From: Candidatus Latescibacterota bacterium
GTDB lineage: Bacteria; JAAXHH01; JACQVL01
Length of the DNA: 11,304 bases
Reading direction: 5' to 3'
Assembly: GCA_016209865.1 (NCBI GenBank)
Contig: JACQVL010000071.1
Location: 1-11,304 of the forward strand
Below the pieces are notes generated by a model, which saw only the letters and a program-made list of their open reading frames with translations, was not told the origin of the DNA and made no database searches. This document shows, in pieces, positions 6,200-11,304 of the stretch (position 1 is the stretch's first letter; every line of letters starts with the position of its first letter). The translations under genes and the position numbers were made by a program.

Positions 6200-7429
6200 T
6201 CAAACCTCTCGCGGCAACAACTCCGCTACCTTGTGGATGGCGCCCGCGATGTCTTCGATGTCTTTTTTCGTGTACTCCTCATGAAAGCCGAGGGTGATGA
6301 TATGCTGCAACGCGTCCTCCGTGCGGGGACACATGCCCTTCGTGTACTCGATCTGGCGAGCACCGTGACAGCCATCGAACGGATGGGAGGAGTTGCCGAA
6401 CGTCTTCTTGGCCGCCAACGCCTCCATGCAGAGAAAGATGGGCTCCCCGATGTAGAAGGCGCCGGCGCCCACCCCTTCCTTCGTCAGCGTCTCCGCAAAC
6501 CGGGCGACCGGCCAGCCGTCCACGCGCAGGGGATACGCCCAGTAGCTGTGCTCAGAGCCGGGAGTGACGGGCGCGGGCGTGATCCCCTCGATGTCACGGA
6601 TCGATGCGGTCAGGTACGACCCCAGCTCGATCCGCCGTTCGACGACGCTGCGGACTTTCTTCACCTGCGCCAGCCCGACCGCGCCGTGCAGCTCAGTCAT
6701 GCGGTAGTTCGGGGCCAGGAACGCATACGTCCGCGGCCCCCAGCCCGGCTTGCGGGTCCACCCTTTGTCCCGAAACAGCATCATCCGCTCGGCCCAGTCG
6801 TCTCGATTCGTGATCGTCATGCCGCCGTCTCCCGTCGTCATGTGCTTCGACTGCTGCAGGCTGAACGCGGCGAGGTCTCCCCAGGTGCCCAGATACCGGC
6901 CTTTGTACTTCGTCGCGTGCGCCTGGCTGCAGTCCTCGATCAGCGGGATGTTGTGGCGTCTGGCGATGTCGACCATCGCCTCCATGTGACAGGCATTGCC
7001 GAACAGGTGCACGACCATGATGGCCGCCGTCCGGTCGGTGATGTTGCGCTCGACATCGTCTGGATCGATGTTGTAGGTCTCATCGACATCCGCGAAAATG
7101 GGGATGCAGTTCTGGTAGATGATGGGCACGACCGACCCCCCGTCGGTGATCGGGGCGGTGATGATCTCATCGCCGGGGTTCGGGTTGACGGTACCGATGG
7201 CGATATGGATGGCCGAGGTGCCGGAGGTGGAGCCGACCGCGTGTTTCACCCCATACAGGCCGGCGAACTCAGTCTCCAGCGCCGTGACCTTCGGGCCGCC
7301 CAGGCCGAACAGGCTCTGAGAACGAATGGCTTCCGTGACCAGCGCGACCTCTTCATCCCCGAACGGCGTCCGCCGGGGAAACGGCTCCGCCCGGTACGGC
7401 TGTCCGCCGTCGATAGCTAATCGGGACAT
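6200..7429 (-). CDS. DegT/DnrJ/EryC1/StrS family PLP-dependent aminotransferase
   Basis: A 409-residue protein of the sugar aminotransferase family (aspartate aminotransferase fold), which moves an amino group onto keto-sugars or keto-cyclitols using glutamate or glutamine. Counting from the ATG at 7429: the cofactor-phosphate loop STSGTSAIH at 67-75, the pyridine-nitrogen aspartate in LIEDCSQAH (D166), and the Schiff-base lysine K195 in FSLQQSKHMTTGDGGM. An upstream in-frame start (7471) would add a lysine-rich stretch from repeat-like DNA. The 7429 ATG has AAGGAG (7436-7441) 6 nt upstream, lying within the end of the preceding gene. That gene's stop codon is one nt away, so translational coupling is likely. 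The neighbours are oxidoreductases that could make the keto substrate. The substrate itself cannot be read from sequence. Confidence 0.93.
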   Translation of the reverse strand: MSRLAIDGGQPYRAEPFPRRTPFGDEEVALVTEAIRSQSLFGLGGPKVTALETEFAGLYGVKHAVGSTSGTSAIHIAIGTVNPNPGDEIITAPITDGGSVVPIIYQNCIPIFADVDETYNIDPDDVERNITDRTAAIMVVHLFGNACHMEAMVDIARRHNIPLIEDCSQAHATKYKGRYLGTWGDLAAFSLQQSKHMTTGDGGMTITNRDDWAERMMLFRDKGWTRKPGWGPRTYAFLAPNYRMTELHGAVGLAQVKKVRSVVERRIELGSYLTASIRDIEGITPAPVTPGSEHSYWAYPLRVDGWPVARFAETLTKEGVGAGAFYIGEPIFLCMEALAAKKTFGNSSHPFDGCHGARQIEYTKGMCPRTEDALQHIITLGFHEEYTKKDIEDIAGAIHKVAELLPREV

Positions 7430-7430
7430 C

Positions 7431-8369
7431 TCACTCTCCTTTCTGTTTTCCCTTTTCGCCTTTTCCCCCATACAGTCTTTTCATCAACAGGGCGTCTACG
7501 TCTTGTTTGTCGCGGGACTCACAGATGACGGTCGGCGCCAGGTTCCAGCGATGGAGCGCCGCGATGAACGGCTCCGGACGCGGGCCGAACTCCGGTTCGT
7601 TGAACGCATGATGACATCGTTCTCCGCGGTCAGCATACTCGACCGGGTAGTAGTGGATGTGCGCCCGTTCGAGTTTCTCCCGTCCGAGCGTCCGTTCCAC
7701 CCGGCTGAAGACGTCATCGAACGCCGCGTCGTCGAACGGACGGCCGTTGGCGCGGGCGTGGATATGGGCAAAATCGAGGCAGGGGACGAGACGAGGATGG
7801 AGGGCGCAGAGGACGAGGATTTCATCCAGGCTGCCGACCTGCGCCTTCAGCCCGCACGTCTCCGGGGCTATCAGAACCTCCCCATCGGTCTCTTCGATTT
7901 CAACGAGCGCCGTCGACAGGGTGTCCAGGCAGCGGTCGAGCGCGGTGGCCGGGGTCGTGTGTCCTTTGTGCCAGCCCGGATGGAGGACGACGACCCGTGC
8001 CCCCATCATGGCGGCCAGATAGACGCTCTGCCGGAGGTGCCGGATGGAGTTGGCGACGGTGCCGGGGTCGAGGCTGGCCAGGTTGGTGTAATACGGGGCA
8101 TGGACGGAGAGGACGATCCCGTGCGCCCGTGCGGCCTCGCCGAGCGTCCGCGCCCGCTCGTCCGTCATCGTTACCCCGTGGACCGCCTCGTACTCGTACG
8201 CATCCAGCCCGATGGCGGCCAGCCAGTGCGGCGCGCGGGTCGATTCCCCTCTGTCGGCTGATTTCTTGAAGTTCGGCGGGTTTCCAGCGACACCGAAACG
8301 GGGAACAGGTTTCAGACTGGATTCCCGCTTACGCGGGAATGACACCAGATTGCTCTCGTCACTCGTCAC
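7431..8369 (-). CDS. Endonuclease IV-like (AP endonuclease family 2) TIM-barrel protein with repeat-derived ends
   Basis: A xylose isomerase/endonuclease IV-type TIM barrel. Counting from the GTG at 8369, the core starts at RFGVAGNPPNF (24-34). Metal-site motifs follow in Nfo order: HAPYYTNLAS (H90), VLHPGWH (H130), APET (E170), CLDFAH (D199, H202), HIHYYP (H237/H239), ADRGERCHH (D247 on) and CESRD (E284). It resembles the archaeal-type endonuclease IV-like branch; relatives also include sugar-phosphate isomerases/epimerases, and the sugar-enzyme setting favours that role. Residues 10-19, SFPRKRESSL, are the translation of a dispersed palindromic repeat. No ATG lies just before the core, so the start is uncertain: GTG 8369 (3 nt after the upstream stop, 7-bp repeats, no Shine-Dalgarno) or GTG 8345. 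The last 13 residues, lysine/glycine-rich GKGEKGKQKGE, also look like added repeat-like DNA. Confidence 0.82.
   Translation of the reverse strand: MTSDESNLVSFPRKRESSLKPVPRFGVAGNPPNFKKSADRGESTRAPHWLAAIGLDAYEYEAVHGVTMTDERARTLGEAARAHGIVLSVHAPYYTNLASLDPGTVANSIRHLRQSVYLAAMMGARVVVLHPGWHKGHTTPATALDRCLDTLSTALVEIEETDGEVLIAPETCGLKAQVGSLDEILVLCALHPRLVPCLDFAHIHARANGRPFDDAAFDDVFSRVERTLGREKLERAHIHYYPVEYADRGERCHHAFNEPEFGPRPEPFIAALHRWNLAPTVICESRDKQDVDALLMKRLYGGKGEKGKQKGE
8318..8347. repeat. 'GATTCCCG...CGGGAATGAC' palindromic repeat inside a coding start
   Basis: Arms ATTCCCGC (8321-8328) and GCGGGAAT (8333-8340) flank a 4-base loop, followed by GACACCA. This is the widespread intergenic repeat whose minus-strand translation gives FPRKRESS. 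Here it lies in frame between the possible start codons and the conserved core of the TIM-barrel gene. A diverged copy lies at 10984-11010. Confidence 0.8.
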
Positions 8370-8383
8370 TGGTCACTCGTCAC
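8356..8383. repeat. Four tandem 7-bp repeats at a gene junction
   Basis: TCGTCAC occurs at 8356-8362, 8363-8369 and 8377-8383, with the variant TGGTCAC at 8370-8376. The array spans the stop codon of the lipoprotein-like gene (8373-8375) and the GTG start of the TIM-barrel gene (8369). Because the unit is 7 bp, copy-number change would shift both frames. Confidence 0.8.
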
Positions 8384-8852
8384 TGATTTTACCAAACGCC
8401 CGGCTCGCACGCGGCTTGCTGAGAGCTAATTGGATCAAGAAGGACACCGCGACGATGGCCAGGATGACGCCCGCCGTGACCAGGACCGGGCCGGGCTGGG
8501 CGCCCGGCCACCGGTCGACCGCATCAAGCCGGTCTAAGGGCACCTCAAAGATCGCATCCTCCCCCGGCTGCCAGTCGGGGACGCGAATGGCGATCAGACG
8601 GTCGTCCCATCGCACCAGCCGGCCGGTGACCTCCCTCGTCCTCCATTCGACGGGCTGCAGGCTGAGCGAGTCCACCCCCGCCTGCCCGTTGATCGTCATC
8701 TCTTCACGGAGCACGGCGGTCACCTTCTCTCGCGGCTTCACCCGCTCCGACGGGCGGCGGATGGGATAGACATCGACCGGGACGCGCTTGGCGCATCCTA
8801 TCTCGGCGAGCAGAGCGAGCATCACGATGAGGCTGACGCATCGGCGAGTCAT
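8373..8852 (-). CDS. Small lipoprotein-like, membrane-anchored protein of unknown function
   Basis: A 159-residue protein I do not recognise as a named family. It begins with a basic stretch and hydrophobic segment (MTRRCVSLIVMLALLAEIGC), ending in Gly-Cys at 19-20. The lipobox is imperfect (E at -3), so lipidation is likely but not certain. The middle (about 40-115), with GRLVRWDDRLIAIRVP and FEVPLDRLDAV, reads like the small beta-barrel of SH3/LSm-like lipoproteins with a 'G-x-L-V-x-x-D-D-x-L-x-I' pattern. A second hydrophobic segment spans 123-144, with a short basic tail (KPRASR). The start has only GGGGA upstream. The last codons are made of the 7-bp tandem repeat. It lies 18 nt after the Gfo/Idh/MocA gene and 3 nt before the next start, so it belongs to the operon; its role there is unclear. 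Confidence 0.75.
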   Translation of the reverse strand: MTRRCVSLIVMLALLAEIGCAKRVPVDVYPIRRPSERVKPREKVTAVLREEMTINGQAGVDSLSLQPVEWRTREVTGRLVRWDDRLIAIRVPDWQPGEDAIFEVPLDRLDAVDRWPGAQPGPVLVTAGVILAIVAVSFLIQLALSKPRASRAFGKISDE

Positions 8853-8870
8853 ACGTTCCCCGCGGTGTGC

Positions 8871-9890
8871 TTATGCTTCCATGAACGAAGCGACGTCGAT
8901 ACACTCCCCGTTGCGGCGCGAGGATTCCCATCCGGCCAGGACGGGCGCTAACGAGAACAGGCCGTCGTGATAGTCGTTCAGGATGATCTGTCTGTCGCCC
9001 GTGCGGACGGCTTCGATGAAGACCCGATCCTGCTCGAACCAGGGGTCGAACTCATCCGCTTTGTACACCGTCTCTCCGTTGACCTCGATCCGGTCGTAGC
9101 CGTACACCGCTAAGCGTCCGCCTTCGTACACGATCGTGAACCAGGCCTCGCCGTCGAGGCCGGTGGGGTCGGCTAAGAGAAAGGTCATCGTCATCGTCGC
9201 CCCGTTGGAGAGGCGGAAGTGGAACGAGGAGGACAGGGGGAAATGGTACGCGGGAGGGTGATGGTAGAATGCCTGCGCCCGGACGACATTGAGGCCGGTC
9301 ATGAAGCGGGTATAGTCGACCGCGTGGACTCCCCAATCGAAGCCAGAGCCGCCCGCTTTCTCCATCTGGACATGCCAGTCGCCCTGAGACTCTGGTGGAG
9401 GCGGGGTGAGGAGTCCCCCGATGCTCTGAAACCGGACGTGCACGACCTGTTTGTCCTGGAGCCGCCGCCGGGCCTCCTGGAACAGCGGGCGGTAGCGTTC
9501 CCGGAAGCAGACGGTGCTGAGCACCCCGGACTGGCGAACGGCTGCGTCGATGGCGCGGGCCACCTTCATCGTCGTGGCCTGCGGTTTTTCGCTGAAGAGA
9601 TGGATGCCCTTCGCGGCCGCAGCCGCCTCGACATCCGACCGGGCGAACGCGGGCACGACAGAGTACAGCACGTCGATCCGCTCACGCGCCAGCATCTCGT
9701 GGCCGTCCTGGTAGGTGCGGGGAATCTGAAACGCCTCAGCCGTGGCCTTCAGCGCCTGCGGATTCGTGTCACAGAGCGCGACGATCTCCACGCCGTCGAG
9801 TCTCAAGAGGTTGGGGATGTGCGTCCGGTTCGCCCAGGAACCGGCCCCGTAGATGGCGATGCGGATGTTGTTGTGTGGAGATGTCATCAT
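8871..9890 (-). CDS. Gfo/Idh/MocA family NAD(P)-dependent oxidoreductase
   Basis: A 339-residue protein of the usual length. These enzymes oxidise or reduce sugars, inositols or glycosides with NAD(P). The N-terminal Rossmann domain shows IRIAIYGAGSWANRTHIP with GAGSWA at 15-20. The hinge motif SEKPQ (100-104) contains the catalytic lysine K102. DWGVHAVD (185-192) is the D-x-G-x-H-x-x-D motif with the active-site histidine H189. The C-terminal alpha/beta domain follows. Two adjacent ATGs (9890 and 9887) follow AGGA (9896-9899), and either could serve. A much longer open frame upstream overlaps the Ldh gene and does not resemble the family. The Ldh gene ends 17 nt upstream and the lipoprotein-like gene begins 18 nt downstream, so all three are probably co-transcribed. 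A plausible role is supplying a keto-sugar to the aminotransferase or processing 3-keto-glycosides; this is inference. Confidence 0.93.
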   Translation of the reverse strand: MMTSPHNNIRIAIYGAGSWANRTHIPNLLRLDGVEIVALCDTNPQALKATAEAFQIPRTYQDGHEMLARERIDVLYSVVPAFARSDVEAAAAAKGIHLFSEKPQATTMKVARAIDAAVRQSGVLSTVCFRERYRPLFQEARRRLQDKQVVHVRFQSIGGLLTPPPPESQGDWHVQMEKAGGSGFDWGVHAVDYTRFMTGLNVVRAQAFYHHPPAYHFPLSSSFHFRLSNGATMTMTFLLADPTGLDGEAWFTIVYEGGRLAVYGYDRIEVNGETVYKADEFDPWFEQDRVFIEAVRTGDRQIILNDYHDGLFSLAPVLAGWESSRRNGECIDVASFMEA

Positions 9891-9907
9891 GGGTATCCTG
9901 TGTGAGG

Positions 9908-10951
9908 TCAAACCGCTGGCATCGGCACGCCTAATTCTGCGGCGACCGCGCTGATCTCCGCCCAGGTCGGCTCCGGGATGTCGATCCCGTCCCGCAACCG
10001 GCGCTGGCGAACCTCTTCCTCGATCTCCCCGGGCGCGTACACCTTCTTGAACCCGGGCAGGGGACGCGCCGAGCCGACCCATTCGACCAGCCCTTCGACC
10101 TCGTTCGTGTACGTCTCCAAATCGGTAAAGTCCTCGATGTCGATGGCCAGGATCATGATGCCGCCGCCGCCGACTCCGTTCGTCTTCGTGCAGCCAGCCA
10201 GACACAGCGGGCCGACGATCATCTCGATCATCATCGCCAGGCCGTGTCCTTTGTGACCGAACTGCAGACCGCCTAACGGAAGGACTCCCACGTCGTCGGG
10301 ATTTCGGTACCGCGACCCGTCGGTGACGGACTTCCCGTCGTGGTCGATCAGCCACCCTTCTGGGATGGGCTGGTTGCGGACGAGCTTCTGCTCGATCTTG
10401 CCGCCCGCCACGACGCTCAGCGTCATGTCCAGCATGAACGGCGGGCCGTTCCGCCGGGGGACGGCGAACGCGATCGGTTCCGGCCGCAGGCGGCGGTCGG
10501 CGCTCCCGTACGGCGCTAAGAACAGCCCGCCCCCGTTCATCCAGACCATCCCGATCAGACCGTGCTGGGCGATGCGCGGGGGAAAGTCGCCGAGCCGCCC
10601 GATGTGCGTCACGTTCCGGAGGCCGACCATGCCGAACGTCGCGGCGCGCGCTTTCTCCACGGCCAGGTCGAGCGCGCGCGTCACGGCCACGATCCCGTTC
10701 GCGCTCCGGCCGTCGATCAGGATGAAAGAAGCGTTCTCACGCAAGACCTCGCGATCTTCCCATCGGATGTACCGCTGTTTCAGTCCCCCGACGTACCGGG
10801 GCAGAAACCAGACGCCGTGGGAATCGTGACCGACCAGGTTGCTGGTGGCGAGATGGTCGGCTAAGATGCGGGCATCCCCGGCCGGAATGCCGGTCGCGTT
10901 GAACACGTTGAAACTCAATTCACGAAGCACCTCGTACTGGACAACAGGCAT
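9908..10951 (-). CDS. Ldh family (malate/lactate/ureidoglycolate dehydrogenase type) oxidoreductase
   Basis: A 347-residue protein of the Ldh_2 family, NAD(P)-dependent 2-hydroxyacid or imine dehydrogenases with their own fold, unrelated to classical Rossmann lactate dehydrogenases. Motifs: GHDSHGVWFLPRYV (41-54) near the N-terminus, THIGRLG (115-121; relatives usually have NHFGxxG), LDMTLSVVAGGKI (174-186) and FGHKGHGLAMMIEMIVGPL (231-249). The ATG at 10951 has AGGAG (10961-10965) 9 nt upstream. Members act on malate, lactate, ureidoglycolate, 2,3-diketo-L-gulonate or delta-1-piperideine-2-carboxylate, so substrate is open. It is the first gene after the candidate promoter at 11047-11075, with a two-hairpin leader of about 90 nt. 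Confidence 0.9.
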   Translation of the reverse strand: MPVVQYEVLRELSFNVFNATGIPAGDARILADHLATSNLVGHDSHGVWFLPRYVGGLKQRYIRWEDREVLRENASFILIDGRSANGIVAVTRALDLAVEKARAATFGMVGLRNVTHIGRLGDFPPRIAQHGLIGMVWMNGGGLFLAPYGSADRRLRPEPIAFAVPRRNGPPFMLDMTLSVVAGGKIEQKLVRNQPIPEGWLIDHDGKSVTDGSRYRNPDDVGVLPLGGLQFGHKGHGLAMMIEMIVGPLCLAGCTKTNGVGGGGIMILAIDIEDFTDLETYTNEVEGLVEWVGSARPLPGFKKVYAPGEIEEEVRQRRLRDGIDIPEPTWAEISAVAAELGVPMPAV

Positions 10952-10989
10952 TAGCGTCAGCTCCTGTGACAGGGGAATGGAGAGGGATT

Positions 10990-11025
10990 CCCGTTTCCAC
11001 GGGCATGACGACCGTCTGTGGTCGT
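10990..11025. repeat. Two short hairpins in the leader of the Ldh-led operon
   Basis: CCCGT/ACGGG (10990-10994, 10999-11003) is a degenerate copy of the ATTCCCG...CGGGAATGAC repeat. It is followed by ACGACC/GGTCGT (11008-11013, 11020-11025). Both lie between the candidate promoter and the Shine-Dalgarno of the Ldh-family gene. No riboswitch architecture is evident. Confidence 0.5.
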
Positions 11026-11046
11026 ATCACGGAAAATCGAGAGTAC

Positions 11047-11075
11047 AATATAGAGAAAGTCATGTGAAGACACAA
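11047..11075 (-). promoter_or_regulatory. Candidate sigma70 promoter for the Ldh-led operon
   Basis: On the minus strand TTGTGT (plus 11070-11075) and TATATT (plus 11047-11052, 5 of 6 to consensus) are separated by exactly 17 bp. The -35 is weak (TTG conserved). The surrounding sequence is more AT-rich than the genes, and transcription would start about 90 nt before the Ldh start codon. Confidence 0.45.
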
Positions 11076-11202
11076 TCCCCTTCTCGAATTTTCTTAGTTG
11101 CCCTCCCACGTTTCTTGCGATACATTCGGAAGGAAGAATTCGATTCATGGGTATTCAGCATCGTTGCTCTGGTGTCATTCCCGTGCAACCCGGTTCGTAA
11201 CG

Positions 11203-11304
11203 TCACCGCGGCTCGTACGTGTCCGACCCTTCGAGCGGAAGGGACAGCACCCAGATGTTGCGGTACTTGACGAGGTTGCCATGGTCCTGCAACAAGAGCG
11301 GCCC
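11203..11304 (-). CDS. DUF1080 (3-keto-disaccharide hydrolase family) protein, C-terminal end
   Basis: The minus-strand frame ending in TGA (11203-11205) is open to the right edge and encodes 33 residues, beginning GPLLLQDHGNLVKYRNIWVL. This is the hallmark end of the PF06439 concanavalin-like domain, G-P-I-x-L-Q-x-H-G-x-x-V-x-[FY]-R-N-I-x-[VI]. Members include hydrolases of 3-keto-glycosides and are often secreted. Most of the gene lies outside the window. It is co-directional with the Ldh-led operon but 251 bases upstream, so it may be a separate transcript. Its closeness to a Gfo/Idh/MocA oxidoreductase is suggestive, because such enzymes can form the 3-keto sugars. Confidence 0.8.
   Translation of the reverse strand, partial: GPLLLQDHGNLVKYRNIWVLSLPLEGSDTYEPR

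Noticed and set aside
5726-7420. Long plus-strand open frame of 564 codons
   Set aside because: It lies opposite the ceramidase-like and aminotransferase genes, whose motifs and ribosome binding sites are convincing; its composition is that of a GC-rich shadow frame.
8318-8383. CRISPR-like array
   Set aside because: The units are a single palindrome and 7-bp tandem repeats without spacers; no cas gene is present.
9891-10355. N-terminal extension of the Gfo/Idh/MocA frame
   Set aside because: It lies inside the Ldh-family gene in another phase, is Arg-rich and unlike the family, whose Rossmann start follows the ATG at 9890.

Overview
The window reads almost entirely on the minus strand and looks like a fragment of an uncultivated environmental bacterium. 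Candidatus Poribacteria, Latescibacterota, Planctomycetota-type or similar lineages are my inference. The basis is the gene mix: phytanoyl-CoA-dioxygenase-like, DUF1080, Ldh-family, Gfo/Idh/MocA, DegT and ceramidase-like genes, a Bacteroidota/Latescibacterota-style FtsX permease, and many short palindromic intergenic repeats. No ribosomal or other marker gene is present, so the assignment is weak.

Layout, left to right (transcription runs right to left). At 1-277 is the N-terminal part of a phytanoyl-CoA dioxygenase-family protein that runs off the left edge. A gap of about 314 bases without a gene follows. A complete glycerophosphodiester phosphodiesterase lies at 592-1317. From 1384 to about 4304 is what appears to be a decayed efflux operon. 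In transcription order it holds a short membrane-fusion-protein (HlyD/MacA-like) relic, an intact MacB/LolD-type ATPase, a 23-codon C-terminal relic of one FtsX-type permease, and a second permease that seems to have lost roughly 150 residues through an in-frame deletion. A leftward sigma70-type promoter with both consensus hexamers (4671-4698) sits upstream of this relic operon. A 4373-4633 block of inverted repeats and nested hairpins separates the two.

From 11205 leftward is a second set of genes: the C-terminus of a DUF1080 (3-keto-disaccharide hydrolase family) protein at the right edge, then a 251-base spacer with a candidate promoter. After it come an Ldh-family NAD(P)-dependent dehydrogenase, a Gfo/Idh/MocA oxidoreductase, a small membrane-anchored lipoprotein-like protein, an endonuclease IV-like TIM-barrel protein, a DegT/DnrJ/EryC1 PLP aminotransferase and a neutral-ceramidase-like hydrolase. 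Gaps within the first five of these genes are 1-18 nt, so they are very probably one operon. The ceramidase-like gene follows after about 90 nt that hold a palindromic repeat. Two oxidoreductases, a TIM-barrel protein and an aminotransferase, next to a DUF1080 protein, suggest metabolism of keto- or amino-sugars, cyclitols or related glycosides. No substrate can be read from the sequence.

The most interesting points are the operon skeleton with an intact ATPase among truncated partners, and the TIM-barrel gene. That gene's apparent N-terminal start region and C-terminal tail consist of intergenic-repeat-like DNA, and a 7-bp tandem repeat spans its start. A family of GTAGGGGC...GCCCCTAC-bounded elements with unrelated cores is also notable. 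I found no convincing new defence system, CRISPR array, transposase or RNA gene.
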